A stretch of DNA of 64,000 nt from Flavobacterium pectinovorum (lineage in GTDB: Bacteria > Bacteroidota > Bacteroidia > Flavobacteriales > Flavobacteriaceae): contig NZ_FRBX01000002.1 in assembly GCF_900142715.1 (NCBI RefSeq), forward strand, positions 744,001-808,000, read 5' to 3'. Of this stretch, positions 44,476 through 52,911 are shown one piece after another; position 1 is the first letter of the stretch, and each line of letters begins with the position of its first letter. Below the pieces are notes generated by a model that saw nothing but the letters and a program-made list of their open reading frames with translations, ran no database searches and had not been told where the DNA came from. The position numbers were made by a program, and so were the translations under genes.

Positions 44476-46890
44476 ATGAAAGTATTAAAATTTGGAGGTA
44501 AATCATTATCAAACGGAGAAGGACTTAACAAAGTTGTCTCAATTATTTCAGATAAAGTAAATCAGGGCGAACAAATTGCCGTTGTAGTTTCTGCCCGCGG
44601 AAATGCTACAGATGAATTAGAATATATTTTAAAAATTGCTGCCAAAAACGGAAATTATAAACCATTATTCGAAAACTTTAAAATCTATCAAATTTCAGAT
44701 TATCCACAAGTTGATTTATCTGAAGAGTTTACTATTTTAGAAAAACTTTTTGAAGGTGTAAGCTTAATTGGCGATTACAGCAATAAAATTAAAGATCAGA
44801 TTTTGTCAAAAGGCGAATTGCTTTCGGCTAAATTATTGACTTCGATTTTAAAAGAAAAAGGAATTCCGGCCAATTTTGTTGATGCAAGAGAATTGCTAAA
44901 AACAGATTCTAAATTTGGTGATGCACAGCCTCTGGAACAGCTTTCGAAGAAAAATGTTGTTAATTATTTTAAAGAACATAACGGCTCAACCGTAAACATT
45001 GTAACCGGTTTTATTGGTTCAAACAACAATAACGACACCACAACTTTAGGAAGAAACGGCAGTAATTACACCGCTTCTTTAATTGCTAATTACTTGAATG
45101 CCGAAGAATTACAAAACTTTACACACGTAGACGGAATTTACACAGCTAATCCAGATTTGGTTGCAGATGCTAAAAAAATCGAATTTCTTTCATTTAACGA
45201 AGCAAACGAATTAGCCAATTTTGGAGCAACAATTCTGCACGCAAAAACGATTATTCCATTATTAGAAAAAAACATTCCACTTCGTATTTTAAATACTTTC
45301 AATCACGAAAATCGCGGAACTTTAATTACTTCAGATTCTGCAAAAGAAGGGATAAAAACACTTTCAGTATTAGAGAATGTTTCTCTTGTAAATCTTGAAG
45401 GTCGCGGATTACTTGGAAAAGCCGGCGTTGATGCCCGAATTTTTAAAGTAATGGGCGATCACAATATCAGCGTAAGCATCATTTCGCAAGGTTCTTCAGA
45501 AAGAGGAATTGGTCTTGTAGTGGCAACTGATAAAGCGACAACCGCAATGGTTGAATTAGAAAAAGAGTTTGAAAATGATTTTTATTCTAAAGATGTAAAC
45601 CAGATTACAGTAACAGATAATGTATCTGTAATTTCAATTATTGGTCAGGATTTGAGCACTTTCCATAAACCTTACACGGCATTAATCAAAAATAAAATTG
45701 TTCCGATATTGTTTAACAACACCGTTACGGGTAAAAACGTGAGTTTGGTGGTTAAAAAAACGGAGCTGCATAAAGCGTTAAACGTAATTCACGGAGAGAT
45801 TTTTGGAGTTTCTAAAAAAATCAATATCGCGATTATAGGTCATGGTTTAGTTGGCGGAACTTTAATCAATCAGATTTTAGAATCAGCATCAGCTATTGAA
45901 AAAAGAAAAGATGTTCGATTGAATGTTTTTGCAATTGCCAATTCTAAAAAATTACTTTTAAATAAAAATGGCGTAACTTCAAGCTGGAAAACTGACATTG
46001 AAAAAGAAGGTCTTGCTTACACCATTCAGGATATTATTGCTTACGCCAATCAGCATCATTTAGAAAACCTAATTGCGATTGATAATACGGCAAGTGCTTC
46101 ATTCGTAGAAAATTATATTCCGTTTATAGAAAGCAGTTTCGACTTGATTTCTTCAAATAAAGTTGCTAATACATTAAGCTATGGTTTTTATAAAGAATTG
46201 AGAAAAGCTTTGGCAGAAAACCAAAAGAATTATTTGTATGAAACCAATGTTGGTGCAGGATTGCCATTAATTGATACAATAAAATTATTACATCTTTCGG
46301 GCGAAAATATCACGAAGATAAAAGGAGTTTTCTCTGGTACTTTGAGTTATTTATTCAATAATTTTTCTGCAAAAGATGTTCCGTTTAGCGAAATTTTAAA
46401 AGAAGCAATTGATAACGGATACACAGAACCAGACCCACGTGAAGATTTATGCGGAAATGATGTGGGAAGAAAATTATTGATTTTGGCCAGAGAATTAGAT
46501 TTACAAAATGAGTTTGAAGAAATCTCGATTCAGAATTTAATACCGGAACATTTACGTGATGGAAATGTTTCTGATTTCTTGACAAAACTAAAAGAATTCG
46601 ACCCAATTTACGATAAAATAAAAGCCGATCAAAAGCCAAATCACGTATTAAGATACATTGGCGAATTGTCTGGAGATTTGCAAAATGACAAAGGGAATCT
46701 GGAAGTAAAATTAGTTTCTGTTCCTTCAGATACTGCCTTAGGCGGATTAAAAGGTTCTGATTCTTTCTTCGAAATTTATACAGAATCTTACGGAGATCGT
46801 CCAATCGTAATTCAGGGAGCCGGTGCAGGTTCTGCGGTTACAGCGAGAGGAGTATTTGGAGATATTTTGAGATTGTCAGATAAAGGATAA
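44476..46890 (+). CDS. thrA: Bifunctional aspartate kinase / homoserine dehydrogenase
   Basis: 804 residues. Residues 1-290 are an aspartokinase-like domain, about 295-440 carry ACT-type regulatory regions (GRGLLGKAGVDARIFKVMGDHNISVSIISQGSSE), and 450-804 are homoserine dehydrogenase (AIIGHGLVGGTLI, NKVANTLSYGFYKELR, ETNVGAGLPLI, GYTEPDPREDLCGNDVGRKL). The dehydrogenase half looks intact. In the kinase half the usual KFGGTS is KFGGKS, GSDYTA is GSNYTA and TDVDG is THVDG, so kinase activity is doubtful. It is in the metX operon and supplies homoserine. Confidence 0.93.
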   Translation: MKVLKFGGKSLSNGEGLNKVVSIISDKVNQGEQIAVVVSARGNATDELEYILKIAAKNGNYKPLFENFKIYQISDYPQVDLSEEFTILEKLFEGVSLIGDYSNKIKDQILSKGELLSAKLLTSILKEKGIPANFVDARELLKTDSKFGDAQPLEQLSKKNVVNYFKEHNGSTVNIVTGFIGSNNNNDTTTLGRNGSNYTASLIANYLNAEELQNFTHVDGIYTANPDLVADAKKIEFLSFNEANELANFGATILHAKTIIPLLEKNIPLRILNTFNHENRGTLITSDSAKEGIKTLSVLENVSLVNLEGRGLLGKAGVDARIFKVMGDHNISVSIISQGSSERGIGLVVATDKATTAMVELEKEFENDFYSKDVNQITVTDNVSVISIIGQDLSTFHKPYTALIKNKIVPILFNNTVTGKNVSLVVKKTELHKALNVIHGEIFGVSKKINIAIIGHGLVGGTLINQILESASAIEKRKDVRLNVFAIANSKKLLLNKNGVTSSWKTDIEKEGLAYTIQDIIAYANQHHLENLIAIDNTASASFVENYIPFIESSFDLISSNKVANTLSYGFYKELRKALAENQKNYLYETNVGAGLPLIDTIKLLHLSGENITKIKGVFSGTLSYLFNNFSAKDVPFSEILKEAIDNGYTEPDPREDLCGNDVGRKLLILARELDLQNEFEEISIQNLIPEHLRDGNVSDFLTKLKEFDPIYDKIKADQKPNHVLRYIGELSGDLQNDKGNLEVKLVSVPSDTALGGLKGSDSFFEIYTESYGDRPIVIQGAGAGSAVTARGVFGDILRLSDKG

Positions 46891-46957
46891 TATCGATTTT
46901 AGATTACAGAGTTTAGATTACTGATTTGAGCTCAAACAAAAACAAAAAACAAATAAA

Positions 46958-47383
46958 ATGAAAGTAACCCTAAACAGAGTAAACGACGCGTTTCATTTCA
47001 AACTAAAAAATGAAAGAGGTCATGTAGTTGATGTTGATAGCAGAGCCGAATTTGGCGGAAGCGATTTAGGTGCAAGTCCGATGGAATTAGTATTAATGGG
47101 AGTTGCAGGATGCAGTGCTATTGATATGATTTCGATTTTAAAGAAACAACGTCAGGAAATAACATCCTTTAATGCTGAGGTCGAAGGCGAGCGCGTGCAA
47201 GTTGACGAAGCAAAACCTTTTAAAGAAATCAATGTCGTTTTTTATTTAGAAGGCGATATTAATCCTGAAAAAGCCCAACGTGCTGCACAGCTTTCTTTCG
47301 AAAAATATTGTTCAGTTGCCAAAACAGTTGAGCCAACAGCAACAATTAAATACAAAGTTGTGTTGAACAACGAAGCTTTATAA
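46958..47383 (+). CDS. OsmC family protein
   Basis: 141 residues. OsmC/Ohr proteins are thiol-dependent peroxidases or related redox proteins. The central VLMGVAGCSAIDMISILKKQRQ holds the first conserved Cys (about 50), and LSFEKYCSVAKTVEPTA the second (about 113), so the cysteine pair is complete. It sits between thrA and metZ in the methionine operon, suggesting a role linked to thiol metabolism, but the substrate is unknown. Confidence 0.9.
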   Translation: MKVTLNRVNDAFHFKLKNERGHVVDVDSRAEFGGSDLGASPMELVLMGVAGCSAIDMISILKKQRQEITSFNAEVEGERVQVDEAKPFKEINVVFYLEGDINPEKAQRAAQLSFEKYCSVAKTVEPTATIKYKVVLNNEAL

Positions 47384-47525
47384 TTAGAAAATGAGTCAAT
47401 TAGAGAATTAGATAATTTTTAGATGAAGATTAACTAATGCTCTATAAAGTTTAAGTTTTAAGTTCTTGTTTTAGGCAATGCAGAAAACTTGAAACTTGAA
47501 ACATGAAACAAGAAAAACAAACAAA

Positions 47526-48698
47526 ATGAACGAACAAGAATTTGGTTTTGAAACACAAGCCATCCGTACACATTTAGAAAAAACACAATTTCAGGAACAT
47601 TCAACTCCTTTGTATTTATCATCGAGTTTTGTATTTGAGGATGCCGAAGATATGCGAGCCTCTTTTACAGAAGAAAAAGTCCGCAATATTTACTCTCGTT
47701 TCAGTAATCCAAATACCACAGAATTTGTTGACAAGGTATGTGCAATGGAAGGCGCCGAAGCTGGTTATGCTTTTGCAACCGGAATGGCAGCGATATATTC
47801 TACATTTGCCGCTTTATTGGATTCTGGCGATCACATTGTATCTGCAGGAAGTGTTTTTGGGTCTACGCATGCGTTGTTTATGACTTATTTCCCAAAATGG
47901 AAAATTGAAACTTCTTATTTTGATATCAATAAACCAGAAACAATAGAAAGTTTCATCAAGCCAAATACCAAAATTTTATATGCAGAAACGCCAACAAATC
48001 CAGGTGTCGATGTAGTAGATTTGGAATTATTGGGGCAAATAGCAAAAAAGCATAATTTGATTTTAATAATCGACAATTGTTTTGCCACGCCATACATTCA
48101 GCAGCCTATTAAATATGGCGCTCACATCGTGATCCATTCAGCAACAAAATTAATCGATGGTCAAGGACGTGTTTTAGGCGGAGTTGCAGTTGGAGAAGCA
48201 GAATTGATTCGTAAAATATATTTGTTTTCAAGAAATACAGGACCGGCAATGTCACCATTTAATGCCTGGGTTTTGTCAAAAAGTTTAGAAACTTTGGCGG
48301 TTCGTGTTGATAAACATTGTGAAAATGCTTTAAAAGTAGCGGAGTTTTTAGAAAATCACCCAAATGTAGAAAGCATTAAATATCCGTTTTTAAAATCGCA
48401 TCCAAAATATGAGATTGCCAAAAAACAAATGCTTTTAGGAGGAAATATCATTGCCATTGAAATTAAAGGCGGAATCGAAGCCGGACGAAAATTTTTAGAC
48501 AAGATAAAATTATGTTCGCTTTCGGCAAATATTGGAGACGTGAAAACTATTGTAACGCATCCAGCTTCAACAACGCACAGTAAATTGTCTGTTGAAGAAA
48601 AGCTCGCAGTAGGAATTACAGAAGGTTTAGTGCGTGTTTCTGTAGGTTTGGAAACTGTAAAAGATATTATCGCCGATTTAGACCAGGCGCTTTCTTAG
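47526..48698 (+). CDS. metZ: O-succinylhomoserine sulfhydrylase-like trans-sulfuration enzyme
   Basis: 390 residues from the ATG at 47526 (MNEQEFGFETQAIR); an upstream ATG at 47496 lies in a GAAACTTGAAAC-type repeat. PLP lysine is in HSATKLIDGQGRVLGG (about 207), a pattern characteristic of MetZ. YSRFSNPNT and AYATGMAA-like FATGMAAIYSTF motifs bind cofactor. It adds sulfide to an acylated homoserine to form homocysteine; MetB-type cystathionine synthesis is an alternative. It is the second sulfhydrylase in the window after metY and ends the metX operon. Confidence 0.87.
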   Translation: MNEQEFGFETQAIRTHLEKTQFQEHSTPLYLSSSFVFEDAEDMRASFTEEKVRNIYSRFSNPNTTEFVDKVCAMEGAEAGYAFATGMAAIYSTFAALLDSGDHIVSAGSVFGSTHALFMTYFPKWKIETSYFDINKPETIESFIKPNTKILYAETPTNPGVDVVDLELLGQIAKKHNLILIIDNCFATPYIQQPIKYGAHIVIHSATKLIDGQGRVLGGVAVGEAELIRKIYLFSRNTGPAMSPFNAWVLSKSLETLAVRVDKHCENALKVAEFLENHPNVESIKYPFLKSHPKYEIAKKQMLLGGNIIAIEIKGGIEAGRKFLDKIKLCSLSANIGDVKTIVTHPASTTHSKLSVEEKLAVGITEGLVRVSVGLETVKDIIADLDQALS

Positions 48699-48714
48699 AT
48701 AATTGTAGATTTCT

Positions 48715-48797
48715 GATTTTAGATTTAAAACTAAATCAGAATTAAATATAAATAACGATTTTTAGCTGTAATTCTATTACTGTTAAAAATCGTTATT
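48715..48797 (+). terminator. Terminator region after metZ
   Basis: CTGATTT/AAATCAG forms a first hairpin (about 48715-48741). AATAACGATTTTTA (48751-48764) then pairs perfectly with TAAAAATCGTTATT (48784-48797). The T-run is weak (CTATTTTG). Confidence 0.7.
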
Positions 48798-48802
48798 CTA
48801 TT

Positions 48803-48834
48803 TTGTAATAGTTTGAGTAAAAAGTATATTTTTG
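48803..48834 (+). promoter_or_regulatory. Promoter of the RDD gene pair
   Basis: TTG (48803-48805), a 21-base spacer and TATTTTTG (48827-48834). Confidence 0.6.
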
Positions 48835-48889
48835 TTTGAATTAAAATTTAAATCTATTTAATAATCATAAACTTAAAACCAAACCAAAC

Positions 48890-49399
48890 ATGAGTAACTC
48901 TACTTACATTATTGACGAAGAATTGTTCGCTTCTAAAGGAAGCCGTATCCTAAATTATATTTTAGATATTATTTTTATTATGTGCTTAATATTTGCTTTA
49001 GCTTTCATATTGGCCATCTTAGCTGGTCTTTTTCAATGGAACGGAATATTACTTTGGTTAAGTGATATGGGTGATCTTAGTGGCCAGGTAGTTTTTATTG
49101 GAGTTACAATTTTTTATTATACAATTACAGAAGGGTTTTTAGGAAGATCATTGGCAAAACTTATTACAGGTACAATTGTGGTAAATGAAAACGGTGAAAA
49201 ACCATCTTTTGGTACTTTTTTGAAAAGAAGTTTATGTCGTTTAATTCCATTTGAAGCTTTTTCTTTTTTAGGTGATTCAGGTAGAGGTTGGCATGATACA
49301 ATATCTGATACATATGTAGTTAACAAAAAAGATCTGGCGGAAAATTTAAAAACGTTTCATGAGTTTAATTTAATTGGAGTTCAGGAAGTAGAAGCGTAA
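48890..49399 (+). CDS. RDD family membrane protein, first copy
   Basis: 169 residues. RDD proteins are small membrane proteins of mostly unknown role, some linked to Na+/H+ antiport. Basic-acidic residues of the first helix (KGSRILNYILDIIFI) match the R-x-x-D signature. Three transmembrane segments (about 20-47, 62-82, and a third near 95-115) are followed by FLKRSLCRLIPFEAFSF and GWHDTISDTYVV. It is followed 7 bases later by a paralogue, so they are an operon and probably a heteromer or a duplication. Confidence 0.85.
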   Translation: MSNSTYIIDEELFASKGSRILNYILDIIFIMCLIFALAFILAILAGLFQWNGILLWLSDMGDLSGQVVFIGVTIFYYTITEGFLGRSLAKLITGTIVVNENGEKPSFGTFLKRSLCRLIPFEAFSFLGDSGRGWHDTISDTYVVNKKDLAENLKTFHEFNLIGVQEVEA

Positions 49400-49406
49400 A
49401 GAAGGA

Positions 49407-49946
49407 ATGAAAAATATAAAATTAAAAAACACCGATCAAAAGAGTAGTGACTTTATCTATATTCTTGAAAAGAAATTATTAACTTCTGATCGTGATCGTT
49501 TTTTTAACTGTATTATTGATTTTGTCTTTATACTTGTCACAATATTCATGGTTACATTTGTTATTGTAATTATAGGGAATATCTTGCAATGGGATATCTA
49601 TAGAATGTGGGAAGAAACTTTGATTAGTCTTGGATTCATAGGAACGTATCTTTCTTTTGCAATGGTCTACTATTTTATTTTTGAAGGTCTCTTTGGTAGA
49701 ACTTTAGGTAAAATTATTACGGGCAGCGTTGTAATTAATGAGTATGGTCTAAAGCCGGGTTTTGGCGCAATTTTCAAAAGGACATTAAGTCGTCTTATTC
49801 CTTTTGATGCTTTATCTTTTTTGGGAGAATCAGGAAGAATGTGGCATGATTCTCTTTCTGATACATATGTTGTTGAGAAAAACATATTAGAAGATCAAAT
49901 GAAATTGCAGGAATTGAATTTAATTGGAACTGAAGATATAATTTGA
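49407..49946 (+). CDS. RDD family membrane protein, second copy
   Basis: 179 residues, clearly paralogous to the preceding gene: DRDRFFNCIIDFVFI, GLFGRTLGKIITGSVVINEYGLKPGFGAIFKRTLSRLIPFDALSFLGESGRMWHDSLSDTYVVEK. The N-terminus is about ten residues longer and more basic. The tandem arrangement is a local duplication. Function unknown. Confidence 0.85.
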   Translation: MKNIKLKNTDQKSSDFIYILEKKLLTSDRDRFFNCIIDFVFILVTIFMVTFVIVIIGNILQWDIYRMWEETLISLGFIGTYLSFAMVYYFIFEGLFGRTLGKIITGSVVINEYGLKPGFGAIFKRTLSRLIPFDALSFLGESGRMWHDSLSDTYVVEKNILEDQMKLQELNLIGTEDII

Positions 49947-49999
49947 TAGGCTAAGTAGAATTTAAATCTTATTCTGTGATTATTCTCATATAAAAAGTA

Positions 50000-50007
50000 T
50001 ATTTTTG
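50000..50007 (+). promoter_or_regulatory. Putative promoter -7 box of the Rrf2 gene
   Basis: TATTTTTG within AAAAAGTATATTTTTGTT, the same 16-base context as the RDD promoter. No TTG is seen at -33. Confidence 0.45.
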
Positions 50008-50074
50008 TTGTTTAAAAATATGAAGATTTGTGATTTAGCTAAAAATCTAAACTCAACAATTAAAATATAAAGAA

Positions 50075-50485
50075 GTGCTTTCAAAGAAAACAAAATACGG
50101 AATTAAAGCTTTAACTTATTTGGCCAGACGCGAAAACAACGAGCCTGTACAAATTGCCGAAATTGCCAAAAGTGAACATATTTCGATTAAATTTCTCGAA
50201 AGTATTTTATTATTGCTAAGGAACTCTGGTTTTTTAGGTGCAAAAAAGGGAAAGGGCGGAGGCTACTATCTGATAAAAGACCCGAAAGACATTAGCATGG
50301 CGAAAGTCTACCGAATTCTTGAAGGACCTATTGCATTGTTGCCTTGTGCGAGTCATAACTTTTACGAAAGATGCGATGATTGCGATGATGAATCTACATG
50401 CGCTGCAAGACGTTTAATGACTGAAGTTCGTGATAATACGCTTAAAATTCTTGAAAGTAATTCATTGGCAGATATTGCATTTTAG
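50075..50485 (+). CDS. Rrf2 family transcriptional regulator
   Basis: 136 residues starting with GTG at 50075. The winged helix is typical: KKTKYGIKALTYLARR, IAEIAKSEHISIKFLESILLLLRNSGFLGAKKGKGGGYYL. The C-terminal half has a Cys cluster (PCASHNFYERCDDCDDESTCAARR), as in Fe-S-binding IscR or NsrR. CymR-type Rrf2 proteins control cysteine metabolism in Firmicutes. Its place beside the sulfate-assimilation genes suggests the same job here, perhaps acting at the inverted repeat 51931-51959. Confidence 0.9.
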   Translation: MLSKKTKYGIKALTYLARRENNEPVQIAEIAKSEHISIKFLESILLLLRNSGFLGAKKGKGGGYYLIKDPKDISMAKVYRILEGPIALLPCASHNFYERCDDCDDESTCAARRLMTEVRDNTLKILESNSLADIAF

Positions 50486-50891
50486 TCAATTTCTGTTCTC
50501 AATAGAAAAAAAGACCTTTTCAGTAAATGGAAAGGTCTTTTTATTTTTGTCCTGCAAGGTTTTCAAAACCTTGTAGGTATGGAGTAGTACGAAACCTGTA
50601 CAGAAAGAAAAAAATTACCACGGAGAACGCAAAGTTTTTTAAATAGGTTAAGTTTAGTAAAAACACAAAGTTCACAAAGCTTTGCGTACTTAGCTTGTGT
50701 AAACACAACTTAAATCTTAGTGAACTCTGCGAAAAACCTTTGTGATCTCTGCGTTAAAAAATAATTAGGATGTATAAATCTTTAATGTTTCTCCACAACA
50801 TTTAGCGTTGATCCTTAGATATCTCTAAATAGATATCTATTAGAGTCATATTTGCAAAGTTTTGAAAATTTTGCAGGATTGGAATTTTATT
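50486..50891. other. Intergenic region with terminator and repeats
   Basis: AAAGACCTTTTC/GAAAGGTCTTT (about 50509-50542) is the Rrf2 terminator. Then comes a CCTGCAAGG palindrome (50551-50578). A nested inverted repeat follows at about 50618-50758, with outer AACGCA/TGCGTT and inner AAAGTTCAC/GTGAACTCTGCG arms. No coding frame is credible. Confidence 0.7.
50551..50578. repeat. CCTGCAAGG palindrome, copy 1
   Basis: The left arm CCTGCAAGGTTTTC pairs with GAAAACCTTGTAGG-type sequence around its centre. Copies recur at 62816-62843, 62871-62898 and 63721-63747. Confidence 0.75.
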
Positions 50892-51674
50892 CTAAAAAAT
50901 CAATTTATATCCGGCAATAAAAAGCATTATCGCAATGGCATTTCTCAGCAATAAATCAGGTACTTTTCCGCTTAACATGCTTCCTATAAAAATTCCAGGA
51001 AGAGATCCCATTAATAATTGACCAAGTAAAACCAAATCTAAATTTCCCATTGAGGCATGTCCAATTCCGGCAACAAGAGTTAAGGGAACAGCGTGCGCAA
51101 TTTCGGTTCCAACCAAACGAGGTGTTGGTAAAAGCGGATAAAGAAAAAATAAAGTAACCGTACCCAGAGCTCCGGCACCAATAGAAGTTAGTGTTACCGT
51201 AGCGCCTAATAAAACTCCAATTCCAATAGTAAGCATATTTTGAGTATGACTTTCACTATGAAATTTATCTCCGGCATGTTTTTGAGAAAAGACTAAAAGT
51301 TTCTTTTTGAATAAAATAGCTACTGATGTAAAAAGAAGTGCCCATCCCAAACTGTACTTTATTACAGCATTTATAGTTGAAATATCAGTTTTAATACTAT
51401 TTAAAATCCAAAGTGTAAGCAAAGCCGCCGGAACACTGCCCAAAGTAAGCCAGCCAGTAATAGACCAATTGATATTTCCTTTTTTATGATGGACAAATAC
51501 GCCTCCCATTTTGGTAAAAGCAGCATATAATAAATCGGTACCAACTGCTGTGGTTGGCGGAATACCAAACCATAATAAAATCGGAGTCATTAAAGAACCT
51601 CCGCCAACACCTGTTAATCCAACAACAAAACCAACCACCAAACCTGCAATTACAAGACCAATCTGAAAATCCAT
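50892..51674 (-). CDS. Sulfite exporter TauE/SafE family permease (minus strand)
   Basis: 260 residues, about eight transmembrane segments in two repeats. The N-terminal LVVGFVVGLTGVGGGSLMTPILLWFGIPPTTAVGTDLLYAAFTK and second-half GVLLGATVTLTSIGAGALGTVTLFFLYP are family hallmarks. The transported ion is probably a sulfur oxyanion or organosulfonate, inferred from the neighbouring genes. It is divergent from the second TauE gene across a 308-base gap. Confidence 0.88.
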   Translation of the reverse strand: MDFQIGLVIAGLVVGFVVGLTGVGGGSLMTPILLWFGIPPTTAVGTDLLYAAFTKMGGVFVHHKKGNINWSITGWLTLGSVPAALLTLWILNSIKTDISTINAVIKYSLGWALLFTSVAILFKKKLLVFSQKHAGDKFHSESHTQNMLTIGIGVLLGATVTLTSIGAGALGTVTLFFLYPLLPTPRLVGTEIAHAVPLTLVAGIGHASMGNLDLVLLGQLLMGSLPGIFIGSMLSGKVPDLLLRNAIAIMLFIAGYKLIF

Positions 51675-51890
51675 AATAAAATATTTGGCGTAAAAGTAAA
51701 AACAATTTTATAATTATCCTATGGAAATGGTAGACATTAAGAATGTAATTAAAAACCAAATATTTAGTAAATGTTTGTTGTTTAAATAAGATGAAATATG
51801 CCGTTATTTGTTAAATTATTCCGTTGAAGCTTTAAATATTTCGTTATAGTGTAATTAATGGATTATTAAGGGGTTAAAAAAATAAAGATA

Positions 51891-51924
51891 TTGTTTTGAT
51901 ATTTAGAAATAAGTAGTATTTTTG
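51891..51924 (+). promoter_or_regulatory. Promoter of the TauE-cys gene cluster
   Basis: TTG (51896-51898), an 18-base spacer and TATTTTTG (51917-51924), 59 bases before the permease ATG. It probably drives the first genes of sulfate assimilation. Confidence 0.6.
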
Positions 51925-51930
51925 CAAAGT

Positions 51931-51959
51931 AATCTAGTAAGCCGATAGGGTAATAGATT
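51931..51959 (+). promoter_or_regulatory. Candidate operator overlapping the transcription start
   Basis: AATCTA-GTAAG-CC-GATA-GG-GTAA-TAGATT is an imperfect inverted repeat placed 7 bases after the -7 box, where a repressor would block initiation. Rrf2-type regulators bind sites of this size, and one is encoded 1.5 kb away. The link is inferred. Confidence 0.4.
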
Positions 51960-51982
51960 TTTTAAAAAAGAAACATAGAAAT

Positions 51983-52885
51983 ATGGAGAAAGAACTGAAA
52001 ATAAATAGTGTTGATGTAAAGACTGATACGTCGATAAAAGAAAAATTATGGGTTATCATACCGGTAGTTTTGCTTGTAGGGTTGTTAAGTACTTTGATCT
52101 ACAATCATTATGCTGACTTTTCATGGAATGGTTTTGTTTCAGGATTTAATCAGGAGTTTTTGGTTTTTTTCTTTATTGGTATTTTTGCTCAGTTGGTAGA
52201 CGGAACTTTAGGAATGGGATACGGAGCAACTTCAACCTCTTTTTTATTGGCTTATGGGGTTCCGCCGGTTGTGAGTAGTACAGCGGTCCATGTATCTGAA
52301 ATGTTTACAACAGGAGCATCGGCGCTTTCTCATCATCGTTTTGGAAACATCAATAAAAAACTGGTAAAGCATTTATTGATTCCGGGAGTTTTAGGTTCAA
52401 TTACTGGAGCTTATTTACTATCAGATGTTATTAATGGAGATTTTATCAAGCCATTTATTGCAGTTTACATGATTATTTTGGCTGTTATTATTATCAAAAA
52501 AGCATTGAAAAAAACAATTGTAAAAAAGAAAACAAAAAAATTAAGTGTTTTGGCTGCTTTTGGAGGTTTTATGGATTCTGTTGGCGGTGGAGGCTGGGGA
52601 CCAATTGTAACTTCTACATTGTTAGGAAGAGGAAGAAATCCACGTTACACTATTGGTTCAGTAAATGCGGCTGAGTTTGCCATTTCGTTTGCAAGCGGAA
52701 TTACATTCATGCTTTTTGGAGGAATTCACGGTTGGCAGGTAATCATCGGTTTGATTTTAGGAGGTGTAATTGCAGCACCACTTGGAGCTTACCTTGTAAA
52801 TAAAATCAAAAGAAAACCAATGATGATTGCAGTTGGAATTTTAATTATATTATTGAGTTTAAAAACATTATCTAAATTATTGTAA
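51983..52885 (+). CDS. Sulfite exporter TauE/SafE family permease (plus strand)
   Basis: 300 residues, about eight transmembrane segments after a charged N-terminal 20. Repeat motifs are FFIGIFAQLVDGTLGMGYGATSTSFLLAYGVPPVVSSTAVHVSEM and VLAAFGGFMDSVGGGGWGPIVTSTLLGRGRNPRYTIGSVNAAEF. It is the first gene before cysH (26 bases apart), so it may import sulfate or export excess sulfite. It is not close in sequence to the other TauE copy here. Confidence 0.9.
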   Translation: MEKELKINSVDVKTDTSIKEKLWVIIPVVLLVGLLSTLIYNHYADFSWNGFVSGFNQEFLVFFFIGIFAQLVDGTLGMGYGATSTSFLLAYGVPPVVSSTAVHVSEMFTTGASALSHHRFGNINKKLVKHLLIPGVLGSITGAYLLSDVINGDFIKPFIAVYMIILAVIIIKKALKKTIVKKKTKKLSVLAAFGGFMDSVGGGGWGPIVTSTLLGRGRNPRYTIGSVNAAEFAISFASGITFMLFGGIHGWQVIIGLILGGVIAAPLGAYLVNKIKRKPMMIAVGILIILLSLKTLSKLL

Positions 52886-52911
52886 TCGATTTTTTAGGAA
52901 GGAAAGAGAAT

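Noticed and set aside
46385..46804. 139-residue ORF antisense to thrA
   Set aside because: It lies fully within the conserved homoserine dehydrogenase domain, with no start context.
50618..50760. CRISPR-like repeat array
   Set aside because: The repeated words are nested inverted arms of one element, with no regular spacers and no cas genes.
51697..51706. Promoter for the minus-strand TauE gene
   Set aside because: A TACTTTTA is present on the minus strand, but TTG is only about six bases upstream, which is too close for the consensus.
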